From positions 163,910,822-163,974,821 of the forward strand of contig NC_090025.1 of assembly GCF_037176765.1 (NCBI RefSeq): a stretch of 64,000 nucleotides of DNA. The letters run 5' to 3'. Position 1 is the stretch's first letter, and every line of letters starts with the position of its first letter. Below the pieces are notes generated by a model. It searched no databases. It was not told the DNA's origin and was given only the letters and a program-made list of their open reading frames with translations. The position numbers and the translations under genes are program-made. This DNA is from Anolis sagrei (taxonomy: Eukaryota; Chordata; Lepidosauria; Squamata; Anolidae). This document shows positions 52,601-63,502 of the stretch, in pieces.

Positions 52601-55600
52601 TGCTCAATCAACTTGCCCCAGCAAATCTTTCCCAGGTTATTAAGCCCACAAACAGTATTGAACATTCTACAATTTAGCAATTTATACTTTCCCTGCCCTC
52701 CCCAATCTGCTGGGATTCACTGGTTCTCTGCATGAACTGAAAGTATGATGAATCGTGCACAGTAATCTTGTGTTGATGGATAAGATAGGTAACAAATAAT
52801 AATAATAATCATCATCATCATCATCTGACACCTAGGGCTTCTGAAATACAGTTTGGAAGAGCAGCAGCAACAACCATATTGGTTTGGGTCTTTGAATAAT
52901 GAACACAAAGTTGCTGGAAGAGTTTTGACAGATCTTTTCTCTTTCTCTCTTTGCTTGAAACTTTAGTTTTTCCCATCAATATTGAGTCAAGCTGTGTATA
53001 CCTGCTTCTGCTACTGTTTCTCAAGGTCCTGGTTCAATACCCCAGAATTCAAGGCCCAGCTCTGTGATGTATTCTCTGAGTGGTTTGGAGGTGAGATGGC
53101 CTTCTTCTCTATGATCAGTGAATGGAGTGCTTGAAGAATTTCCTATTCCAGACTCTTTAAAAAGCACAGCATCTCATCCACATCCTAAGAATCTTAGAAT
53201 CTTATAGGAGACCAAACCAAACCCCATGGGATACCAAGAGTCCATTGTAAGTACTTTGCTGCTCACTCTCAAAACTTTCTTCTAATTTCCCCTATAATAT
53301 AGGCATCCGACATGCTCCAGGGAGCTACAAGAAATGGAATTACTCCAAACTGGAACCAGAGCGGTCTAGGAGAGAAAATTTGCTCTCAGGAAAGGCACAG
53401 TTGAGGACTGGTAAGAGATCCCCCCACCCCAAATAACCTCCTTTTGCAGTACAATTGTAATAAAACTTAAGTTTACTAATTTAAACAAAAGGCCCTGTCT
53501 TAAAGACATAGGTGACAGGGCAAGTATTTGGCAATGAAAACAGAAAATTACCAATAAATTTCATGGCACAACACACGTTATGTACATTGCAGGTATTTTA
53601 CATTTGATATGGTCTGTGCTAAGTGGAGTATTTTCCTCTAACAACCATGAAATTCTGAACATTTATCCAATGAAAATTACCTGCAGAACTAGATCATAAC
53701 AATCGACATGTCTCTTTTATTTCCATAGGCAGCGCTGTTTCCTTTACTAGTGACACATTTTCTCGTGCTTTGCAATTCCAAAAGGTAAACAATGACCATT
53801 GTAATGGCCCGGATTACGCTCGTGGATTACATATTTAACTCTTAATGTATTGTTTTTAAATGTTTTAATTGTGTTAATGTACTTTTAAATTCTATTTTAA
53901 TATTTATTTAAGTGTACATTGTGTTTTAGGGCATCCAATTGTTGCCTGTATGTAATGCTGCCTTGAGTCACCTCTGGAGTGAGAAAGGCGGGGTAGAAAT
54001 GGCGTAAATAAATAAATAAATTGATTTTCACACACTTGTGCTGGAGATATGGCTATTAATATAAGCCTTGGGATACATTCTATATATGCCTTGGAGAATA
54101 GGAAGATCTTGCCTGAGTATCAAGAATTTGGATTCATATCAATGACCCTCTCCCCAAATAATGCTATTATTTTAAGAAAATTTTGCACTTAGCCATTGCT
54201 GTTAACTTGCTTTAGCCAGAGGCAGAGCAGGATAAATAGTGTTCATTGATCCACTTATACAGGGTGAGGCAGCATAACTTCCTTTTTTAAAATGCGTGCC
54301 ATTCAGTCGGTTGAAGACGTAGCGGAGCACTAGTGGTCTCGTTCGAGAGGCAGGAGTATAAAGTTTTGTCCTGAGACAGTTCAATCGCCATCATGTGTTG
54401 GAACAGTGAGGAATGTGCTTTTGCCGTTGAGGCCTACTTTTCGAGCGGATTTGGAGTGGCCGGCCTGCTCTCCAGATTTGGCCCCTTGTGATTTTTTTCT
54501 ATGGGGTTTTTTGAAATACTGTGTTTATGTGAACCGTCCAAGGACCCTACAAGATTTGAAGACCAACATCCAAGAAGAAATTGCCAACATAACGCCTGCT
54601 ATGCTGCTATGCCAATGTTCACATAGTCCTTTGAAAAGAAAAATGAATCTTGAGTAGTACATGTTACTGTGTGCTTCGTGAACTGACACAACACAATCTG
54701 TATTATGCCAGTCCACAAACCACACTTCTCCAGATTCACTATTGCCTCCCACTGTAACCAAGACAAAATATTGCATATAATTTGATATAAAATATTTCCG
54801 TTTTCTTTTGGTTTAGAGGGGCAGATCTCCAGGGAAGTCCACTAAAATGACCAAGAGAACACCTTCTGGGCAAAAAAATCAGCATCCCAAAAAAGGTACC
54901 ACATTTACAAGTAAAGTATTATATTCAGAGTGGCCTCTAAAAGAGTCATCCACAACATTCCTCCCAGCTAATATAGAAGCATTGATTTAATGTATTTTCT
55001 TCAGATTTGAACATTGTCAGATTTTACACTAACTAAAGCATATCCCATGTTTTGAAAAATGAAAAGGAACCTGAATCAATTGGTTGGGTTTGCTATACCA
55101 ATGAAGGTAATATTATGCAGCTATTCCATGTTAGAAATAAATGGACTTGCTTTAAGGGTAGTATAGAACATCTTCAGGTTCCCATGGAACAATAAATCCT
55201 TGCTATGATTTAATTAAAGGTTCAGTTAAAGACTCCAAGGTGGTAAGAGTTGGTTTGATTACTTCTTTATATCTTAAAAAAATATAACTTTGATGAATCT
55301 GAAACTAGTCCTGTACAGAATGGAAATGTGTTTCATATATGTTGTCTAGTTGGGCATTTATTTTGGGAGAAAAAAAATCAAATAACCTGTGTAGCCCAGG
55401 TTTTTCCCAACCTCAGAGTGAACTTTTTTATTTATTTGTTTTTCTGAAAAAAACAAAGGATGTATGATGACAGGTATCAGAAGGTAGTTTGTGGGAAGAA
55501 CTTTTTTATCTCTATTTACTGCAGATAATCAAGGTATTTGGCAAAAGGGATTATCTATTATGTCATTTATCTTTCAGGTAATATTAAGAAAAACTGATTT

Positions 55601-58600
55601 GAAATCTGGAGCTCACATAAATTCTATCTCAACCCATTCCTTGTATTTATCTTTATTGATTAATGGGAGAGGTTTTTTCAACTGAAATGTATATGGTATT
55701 TGTAATCCTCCATCCAACGATTTTCTATATATTAAGGATGTTTGAACTTGGTCCATGTAAGGATATTTGTTTTGATTTGTTGCATAACATTTCTGAAATT
55801 TAATTTTTTTATTTAGCGGTAAAGACTTAAACATTTGTGTGGTAACTTTAAGCCTTATATTTATTTAAATTCTTACAGCACAATTGACTAACATATCAAA
55901 ATAGTGGGATTTTTTTTTCAGAAGAAGATGCCTTTTCTAAATGTGTGTCAAGTGATTACCACCTTAAAGAAGATGAGCAGAAGGATTCATGGATCAAACA
56001 GCAGAGCTCACAAAAAACAAAGAAACTGAAGATTTCTTTGATTCCTCGAGAGGTAATTCTAGACCTTTGTGACAATTCTTATCTCAACTGATTATTTGGC
56101 CCTTAAACTACTTTCTAAAACAGAATGTTTTTTTATCTCACAATCTGGCCAAACATCCAAATGAGTTCTGGATTTTTTTTTTGTATGGCTGTCTCTAACT
56201 AGCAGCTTTGCATTGGAACTGATGGAGAAGTTAGGATGATCTGAACTTATTGGTGGAAGGTTACAAAGGCCAGCAGGTCATGCGATCATTCGCCACTGAA
56301 TGTGGATGTTTGCAAATCAGTATACTAGTATATCAGCCTTCCTTGTCCTTCCTATTCTGGAAGAAGACAACAGAATAGGAAGGACAAGAGACCTCTTCCA
56401 GAAAATTAGAAACATTGGAGGTAAATTTCAGGCAAAAATTGGTATGATAAGAAACAAAGATGGCATGGACCTAACAGAAGCTGAAGAGATCAAGAGAAGG
56501 TGGCGAGACTATACAGAAGATCTATATAGGAAGGATAATAATATCGAGGATAGTTTTGACGGTGTGGTGAATGAATTAGAACCAGACATCCTGAGGAGTG
56601 AGGTTGAATGGGCCTTAAGAAGCATTGCTAACAACAAGGCAGCAGGAGACGACGGGATCCCAGCTGAACTGTTTAAAATCTTAAAAGATGATGCTGTCAA
56701 GGTGATGCATGCCATTTGCCAGCAAATATGGAAAACACAAGAATGGCCACCAGACTGGAAAAAATCAACTTATATCCCCATACCAAAAAAGGGAAATGCG
56801 AAAGACTGCTCCAACTTCCGTACAGTGGCCCTTATTTCTCATGCCAGTAAGGTAATGCTCAAGATCCTGCAAGGAAGACTCCAGCAATACATGGAGCGAG
56901 AGTTGCCAGATGTTCAAGCTGGGTTTAGAAAAGGTAGAGGAACGAGAGACCAAATTGCCAATATCCGCTGGATAATGGAGAAAGGCAGGGAGTTTCAGAA
57001 AAACATCTACTTCTGCTTCATTGACTATTCTAAAGCCTTTGACTGTGTGGATCATAATAAATTGTGGCAAGTTCTTAGTGGGATGGGCATCCCAAGCCAC
57101 CTTGTCTCTCTCCTGAGGAATCTGTACAAGGACCAAGTAGCAACAGTAAGAACTGACCACGGAACAACAGACTGGTTCAAGATTGGGAAAGGCGTACGAC
57201 AAGGCTGCATACTCTCACCCAACCTTTTTAACTTGTATGCAGAACACATCATGCGATGTGCGGGGCTGGATGAATGCAAAGCTGGGGTGAAAATTGCTGG
57301 AAGAAACATTAACAACCTCAGATATGCAGATGACACCACTCTGATGGCCGAAAGCGAGGAGGAGCTGAGGAGCCTTTTAATCAAGGTGAAAGAAGAAAGC
57401 GCAAAAGCCGGGTTGCAGCTAAACGTCAAAAAACCAAGATTATGGCAACAAGAATGATTGACAACTGGAAAATAGAGGGAGAAACCGTGGAGGCCATGAC
57501 AGACTTTGTATTTCTAGGTGCAAAGATTACTGCAGATGCAGACTGTGGCCAGGAAATCAGAAGACGCTTACTTCTTGGGAGGAGAGCAATGTCCAATCTC
57601 GATAAAATAGTAAGGAGTAGAGACATCAGACTGGCAACAAAGATCCGCCTAGTCAAAGCCATGGTCTTCCCTGTAGTAACCTACGGATGTGAGAGCTGGA
57701 CCTTAGGGAAGGCTGAGCGAAGGAAGATCGATGCTTTTGAACTGTGGTGTTGGAGGAAAGTTCTGAGAGTGCCTTGGACTGCGAGAAGATCCAACCAGTC
57801 CATCCTCCAGGAAATAAAGCCTGACTGCTCACTGGAGGGAAAGATACTAGAGACAAAGTTGAAGTACTTTGGCCACATCATGAGGAGACAGGAAAGCCTA
57901 GAGAAGACAATTATGCTGGGGAAAGTGGAAGGCAAAAGGAAGAGGGGCCGACCAAGGGCAAGATGGATGGATGGCATCCTTGAAGTGACTGGACTGACCT
58001 TGAGGGAGCTGGGGGTGGTAACGGCCGACAGGGAGCTCTGGCGTGGGCTGGTCCATGAGGTCACGAAGAGTCGGAGACGACTGAACGAATGAACAACAAC
58101 AACAGCAACAAGTATATCAGCATTAGCACACCTCATAACATGATGCTTCAAGAAACCTTAGGCAGATATACATATATTTGCATGCTTGAGGGGGAAAAAA
58201 CAAAGTAGTCATGGCCATGCAGCCACCAATAATGCAAATGAGAAGAGTTTTTCTCAGGCAAACACACATCAAGGCGACAACTGTGGTTGCTTAAGACAAA
58301 TCTGATAAATTCCCTTTCATGTCAAATCATATAGTACAATTATCTGTTATTATCAAAGAAAACCATTGGATATCAAATTCTAATGACTATTTTAATGTTA
58401 AACATTAAGTATTCAAACTTCTGGAATATATTTTCCATCAACATTTTTAGAAGATTTTAAAGAAGTGACTCCAGAAATCTCAAGTTATCAAAGCTTTCCC
58501 AGATACCTATTATTTGAGTATTTCCCCCTATTCCATCCACTGCTCCAAGCTGAGCCTACATCAGATTTCTGAGGCATATAAACAATTTCATTAAATGGCC

Positions 58601-60876
58601 AGACTAAAACAAGAAATCACCAGTCGTTCACACAAATTTAAATGTATTATTTAATTCGTAAAAAGATTTCACCCATGATGAAAGTTTTTTTAGCTGTAAA
58701 ATACTGTATTCCCAAATACGTTTTTTTAATGTAAGTGACAATTATTCTCATTTATCTTGTAGTCACACCCAGCCTGTCCCGGTCCTGAATTCGTCTGGCA
58801 TCGCTTTAATATTGGTGGACGCAGCCCATTAATTGAACGCTTTCTTGAAAAACGACATGCTCTGTCAAAGGGAGGATGTGAGATCTTCTTGCCTAGGCGG
58901 GAAATCTGCAAGCCAATACCATATCCTTATGGCGTACATAGGGAAAATGAGGATGAAGATTCAATGACTTTAGTGGTCCATTCAAGTTAAATGGAAATGC
59001 AAGCAAAGTGAAGGAAGAGTTGGATTTCTTAGTCCTGTGTTTGTGGTCTTAAGTAGTTAGATATAAGACCTTGCCCTGAACCTTCATGGTCTGCATTACA
59101 TTTGACTGTTTAATAGCAAAGGCCACAATCTACTGCTCAGTTAAGCTAATTGAAGTCTATTGATTTCAATCGGGTTTTAAATCTGTGTAAAATTTAGTTA
59201 ACTATTTGCTACTATATTCAGATATCATTCCCTACTAGAGTATATACACAGCTTCATTGGGACTTAAATAAACGTTGACTTAACTAGTCCCATCCATTGG
59301 GTTTAGTGTTTGAAATATTTGCCTAACCAAACCCTTAATCAAGAGTGTACAGGCAGTTTCCAAGTTATGAACAAGATAGGTTCTGTTCTTAAATTGAATT
59401 TGTTTGTCAGTCAGAACAGGTACATTTTTAAGTGTAACTCCAGATAGGTGGGTAGGTAGGTAGGTAGATTCGAGCTTTGGAAAGCACAGGGGAGGGTTAA
59501 CACTCCTGTGGAGTTTGTTTTGCTGTCTGTGCCCCTGTTCAGAAGATTTCACCTCACTTTCTGGCTTGTTCTGTATTGGTGATAAAGCTTCAGTGGAGAC
59601 GCCTTTCCCTCATACCTCTTCCAGGAGTGAATGTCCCTTCAAAGGGGCAAATTTCTCTCACTTCCTGTTGTGTCACCCCCATTTGTAACTATGAGCCATT
59701 TGCAAGTCAAGTGTTTGTAACTCAGGGGCTGGCTGTATTTATGTGTATATTAAATACCTAGACATAATTTTCTATATTGGTAGGGCTGACATTTTACTAA
59801 GTTTTATTTTGTTACATTGCTTCTGTTTTTTAAAATCTAATAATTGCTTTCTGTGATAATTGGAGTAGAATTTTCCTTATACACAAAAAACACAGAGTCT
59901 GCTCAGACTTATGCGGAAGTGGTCAAGGAAGGTTTTAATATGCTCTGCCAGAGGCACAAGGCGTTCAGAAGGACATATCTGAAAAATCGGAAGGAAATGA
60001 GGAGTTTTGATAAACAGTTTAAGGCTAACCAAGAACTTTTCAGGTACTAAAAGAGGTTTCTGAGCATTTTTTCTGGCATCCCCATCTCAAATGAGGGAAA
60101 TAGGAGGACTCCCAAAAGGCCTTCCCACTATCATCCTCTTCTACACTATTGAAATGTAAATGGTTGTGGCAACTAATTATCTTAATTTGATAATTCAGTT
60201 TATCTGTCCTTTTTATGTTTGTATTATTTTACACTGGAATGACCAGAAAAAAAGTTAAATTTCTTTGTGTATTTATTGTGTACAGCCCATAACTTGTTCC
60301 TCTGCTGCTGCTGTTGTGTTTTCCAGTTTCTTCCAACTTACAATGACCCTAAAGGGAATAAGTTACAGGGTTTTCTGGAGCTGAGAGTATGTGACACATC
60401 CAATGTCACACAGTGGATTTCCATGGCCAAGCAGGGAATAAAACCCAGGTCTCTAGAGTCAAAATCCAGTTCTGAAATCATTATACCATTCTATCTCACT
60501 GTTTTCTCTCTACATTATATTATTTTGTACAGTTCTAGCATTTTCCCAGCATTTGAAAAAAATTCAGTATGAAAACCTTTAAAGAGAATGCATGTACAAA
60601 TCCACAACTTTCCCTCCACTTGCCTCCACAAGTAATCAGAACCTGGGATTCTGTTTAGTTGTTGTGTTCTTCATCCTTCTTCCTTTTTCTTAAGTTTCAA
60701 GGGACTTCAAATGTAATAAATTTTATCTTTTCTTTTGTCACTTTTGCAGGCAAGAGATGCAGGAAGAGATAAAAAGAAGACAGGCCCAAAAGCAGAAGGA
60801 GTCATTCAGTGCAGAGGCACTGATTAGTTCCGAAAAGATTACAACCCATTTCTCAAAAGTCTCCTTTGTGTTATAG
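43664..60876 (+). CDS. FAM227A: FAM227A, FWWh-domain protein
   Basis: FAM227A is a poorly studied protein of the FAM227 (FWWh) family, gene-paired with CBY1. Exons: 43664-43735, 46598-46676, 48534-48622, 49453-49599, 50807-50908, 52259-52363, 52967-53090, 53303-53410, 53729-53784, 54817-54895, 55922-56052, 58763-58985, 59896-60043 and 60750-60876 (TAG). Phases agree throughout, giving 529 codons (human about 570). The family motif lies in LDSFWWQFLQLYR, FERIAENYSRILL, LSQAVYTCFCYCFSRSWFNT and SYKKWNYSKLEPERSRRENL. The C-terminus is charged and helical (FRRTYLKNRKEMRSFDKQF, EMQEEIKRRQAQKQ). The donor at 58985 (CAA|GTTAAA) is weak; reading through gives a stop at 58988-58990 and a 439-residue form. 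The first exon is assigned only by phase, a good donor and position. Confidence 0.85.
44981..45115. mobile_element. hAT MITE (CAGTGGTTCTCAACCT family)
   Basis: Same family as 26302-26436, flanked by GTTTAAAG and ATTTAAAG (7 of 8 identical). The rest of the first FAM227A intron (44000-46597) contains nothing else recognised apart from a short retroposon end at 44810-44880. Confidence 0.85.
47672..47997 (-). mobile_element. Sauria-type SINE, minus orientation
   Basis: It runs GGTAAAGGTTTCCCCTTGAC ATTGAGTCTAGTCGGGTCAG to TGCTGCACCACTGGGGGCTC, the complement of 34153-34493. It is flanked by exact 8-bp direct repeats GATGATTA (47664-47671 and 47998-48005). Confidence 0.92.
48993..49260 (+). mobile_element. 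tRNA-type SINE with perfect 12-bp target duplication
   Basis: It starts GAGCCCCCGGTGGCACAGTG GGTTAAACC and has a box B-like GGTTTGAATCC. The body is TCATCCTGGCGTCCCCTGGG and the tail TCAAGTCACTCCTGACACGAC then A8. Direct repeats ATGGCCCCAGAT flank it (48981-48992 and 49261-49272). The tail matches the terminus of the LINE at 648-1570. Confidence 0.95.
49873..50045. repeat. Foldback element, diverged loop
   Basis: Arms CAGGGATGGACAAACTTCGG CCCTCCAGGTGTTTTGGACT and AGTCCAAAACATATGGAGGG CCGAAATTTGCC enclose a loop unlike the other copies. Confidence 0.65.
51618..51751. mobile_element. hAT MITE with exact 8-bp target duplication
   Basis: Ends CAGTGATTCTCAACTTGTG and CACAGGTTGAGAACCACT; the target duplication is GTCTAGAC (51610-51617 and 51752-51759). 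Confidence 0.92.
53800..54035 (+). repeat. L2/CR1-like retroposon 3' end
   Basis: TTTTAATTGTGTTAATGTAC ... GCTGCCTTGAGTCACCTCTG GAGTGAGAAAGGCGGGGTAG AAATGGCGTAAATAAATAAA is a typical terminal segment. Confidence 0.6.
54256..54660 (+). mobile_element. Tc1/mariner-superfamily remnant
   Basis: It begins at a TA with TACAGGGTGAGGCAGCATAA CTTCC, a typical mariner-type terminal sequence. It then jumps to the C-terminal part of a DDE transposase: LEWPACSPDLAPCDFFLWGF, LKYCVYVNRPRTLQDLKTNI and QEEIANITPAMLL. The catalytic SPDLxPxD motif is visible. The middle of the transposase and the right terminal repeat are missing. It lies in a FAM227A intron. Confidence 0.8.
56338..58110 (+). mobile_element. 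BovB (RTE) LINE, 5'-truncated
   Basis: It carries nearly the whole RT domain: FRTVALISHASKVMLKILQ, DVQAGFRKGRGTRDQIANI, NIYFCFIDYSKAFDCVDHNK, GVRQGCILSPNLFNLYAEH and LRYADDTTLMAESEEE, then the C-terminal part ending RGLVHEVTKSRRRLNE. One frameshift near 57428 (KTKIMATR) separates an open 5' block from an open 217-codon 3' block. The endonuclease is absent. The tail is (ACA)n-like. Direct repeats AGTATATCAGC flank it (56327-56337 and 58111-58121). At the 5' edge a 17-bp perfect inverted repeat lies at 56342-56358 and 56372-56388. Confidence 0.95.
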
Positions 60877-61494
60877 TAGTTTAATGTATATGGCCTGCAA
60901 CACTTCTTAATTCCTATTTTGAATTGAATTAAAGTATCCCTGATTAAAATCAGATTGTAAATATTTGAGATTGGTTTTTGTAAATTAATTTTAGTCTTAA
61001 TTTATAGAAAGAATATATTTTTAAATGATTTTATATAAGTATATTGCCGATTTGAAACATTCGTTCCCTAAAGACAATATAAGATGGTGCTCTCAAACAG
61101 TAGTTGATATGTGGTTTCTATTAAGAATCAAAATTCTAAAAAAGCCCAAGAAAAAAATGTTGCCAGCATTTGTGAGGAATCAATGGCACCTTATGTTTCT
61201 TATATCAAAATGTGTTTACTCTGGAAAGGTACCTTACCATACTTTTTAACTTCTAATTCTGCTTCTGTTTCAGAAAATTATGCCTTCTTCGTATTTTTGT
61301 TTGCTACAGAAATAGTTCATTTTTTAAAAACAAAGATAGTCTATGGTGGTATACAAGTTATGACCTACATAGTTTTTAAAAATCTCAAATATTCTTTCAA
61401 AAACATTTTTTTCACACATACTAAATATATTATGCTCATGTAAAACAATTTTTGATTCATTGAAACAATCTTAAATTGTCAGTACAGCAGAGTC
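60877..61494 (+). other. FAM227A: FAM227A 3' UTR and flank
   Basis: A/T-rich sequence after the stop. ATTAAA near 60928 is a possible polyadenylation signal. I recognise nothing else up to the MITE at 61495. Confidence 0.4.
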
Positions 61495-61818
61495 TCACTT
61501 ATCCAACCTTCTCTCATCCAACGTTCTGTATTATCCAACACAGTCTGCCTCCCGCCTGGATCCACAACTGTTTCAATACATTACGATGTTTTGATGCTAA
61601 ATTCGTAAATACAGTAATTACTACATAACATTACCATGTATTGAACTGCTTTTTCTGTTGCTTTGTTGTAAAACATGGTGTTTTGCTGCTTAATCTATAA
61701 AATCATAACGTAATTTGACATTTAATAGGCTTTTCCTTAATCCCTCCTTATTATCCAACATTTTCGCTTATTCAATGTTCTGCCGGCCAGTTTATGTTGG
61801 ATAAGCGAGACTCTACTG
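61495..61818. mobile_element. Tigger/pogo-type MITE at a TA site
   Basis: Inverted ends CAGCAGAGTCTCACTTATCC and GGATAAGCGAGACTCTACTG lie between TA dinucleotides (61493-61494 and 61819-61820). The interior has repeated TTATCCAACA motifs. No transposase is present. Confidence 0.9.
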
Positions 61819-62504
61819 TATATGCCATATATAGAGAATTATAAAACTAAACACGACACTGCTTCAGTTCAAAGGAACTTTACATTCCCTACAAAAATGT
61901 GTTTTGGGGGATCTTTTTGATTAGCAAACACTGTTAAACTCTGAAGTAAGATTTAGTCCATTGTTTGTGAAAACATGCATTCTCTTCAAGACTACGTTTA
62001 CAGTTTATGATTTACCACAGGTTGATTTTTATTTTTCCACTTTGGAAATATAAACATCCGTTCTTGTACCTGCAAGGTATAATCTTTTGCAGAATTTAGC
62101 GCTGGCATAGATGGTCATCAGCACAGAATTCAGACCTCTTTTTTCAAGTGTCTCTCGTATGTCTTCAGGATTTGAAACAACAAAGGTAATTCATAAGTAG
62201 TAAAAATAAATTATTTCAAACAAAACTCCCAGTCCTTTCACAGTTTCTTTTTCAAATATTTGAGAGGACACGGGCTAAACATTTCTCTCTCACACAGACT
62301 CTTCTGATGTGCTGAGAGGAGCATGTGTTTGCACTGATACACATAGGAACTAGAACCACAGAATTATAGATTTGTGGGGAACCACAAGAGTCTGCTAGTC
62401 CAATCCATTGCCATGCAGGAATCCACAGTTAAACCACCATGGGAAATGGTAACCCCATAACAATAGTGAAGGATAGTCTACTATCCTCTGGAGTAGGGTA
62501 TCCT

Positions 62505-62690
62505 TATTAATAAAGGGACTTGGGGCGGCTTACAAGGTGCTACAAGTGTAGTATATAACACAAGCAGTACATGAGTATAAAAAAACCCACTATTAATACA
62601 TCAAATAAAATAAAAACACAATTTAAAATGCAGACGATCTGTAGTTAAAACTAGCCACTTCCAATCACAACTGTCAATACTATCAAAGAG
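62505..62690 (-). repeat. Reversed retroposon 3' end
   Basis: AAAGGGACTTGGGGCGGCTT ACAAGGTGCTACAAG followed by A-rich sequence resembles the reversed ends at 15470, 29990 and 33960. Confidence 0.5.
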
Positions 62691-62706
62691 GTTCCCTTGA
62701 TTTGTG

Positions 62707-63345
62707 TTGTTGAAGACTTTCATGGCTGGAAGCACTGGGTTCCTGTGAGTTTTTCGGCCAAGTATGGCCATGTTCCATAAGCATTCCCTCCTGACGTTTC
62801 ACCCACATCTATCCGCAGAGGTTGTGAGGTCTGTTGGAAACTAGGAAAATGGGGTTTATATATCTGTGGAATGTCCAGGTGGGAGAAAGAACTCTTGTCT
62901 GTTTGAGGCAAGTGTGAATGTTGCAATGGTCCACCTTGATTAGCATTTAATGGCCTTGCAGCTTCAAAGCCTGGCTGGTTGCTGCCTGGGGGGAAATTCT
63001 TTGTTGTTATGTGTTAGCTGGCCCTAATTGTTTCCTGTCTGGAATTCCCGTTTTTGAATGTTGTTCTTTATTTACTGTCCTGATTTTAGAGTTTTTAAAA
63101 TACTGGGAGCCAGACTTTGTTCATTTTTATGGTTTTTTCCTTTCTGTTGAAATTGTCCACATGCTTGTGGATTTCAATGGCTTCTCTGAGTAGTAGTGTA
63201 CCTGGTGGTTGTTAGAGTGGTCCAGCAGTTCTGTGTTCTCTGATAATATGCTGTGGCCAGGTTGGTTCATCAACTGCTCCTGATTCTCTTTTCTTGTCAT
63301 TTGAATCTGTTGATCCGTGTTCACAGTTTCTTGAGCACCAGAAAA
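62707..63345 (-). mobile_element. Penelope-like element with protein C-terminus
   Basis: On the minus strand, from about 63200 downward, it reads LREAIEIHKHVDNFNRKEKT then IKMNKVWLPVF and a stop, matching the C-terminal end of the GIY-YIG domain of PLE proteins. It is followed by the same non-coding 3' region as at 1-426 (TATATAAACC, stem-loop, terminus GCCATGAAAGTCTTCAACAACA at 62707-62730). This is the longest copy in the window and the best evidence for the family assignment. It is an old, incomplete copy. Confidence 0.75.
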
Positions 63346-63502
63346 GGATATTTACACCATATTTTACCTTCGTAATTCACAGCGGTGAGCTGTGGGCCAG
63401 TGTTGATGCAACAAGCCATTGGCCTTTGGTCTCAAGAGTTTCCAGGAAAGGAAGAAGCATATTACTCCCCAACCTTCTCTTCTGCAAACTAAACATACTT
63501 AG

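Noticed and set aside
56300-58092. Two long frames as a host gene in the FAM227A intron
   Set aside because: RT motifs (YADD, GVRQGC), the VTKSRRRL end and target duplication identify a BovB LINE.
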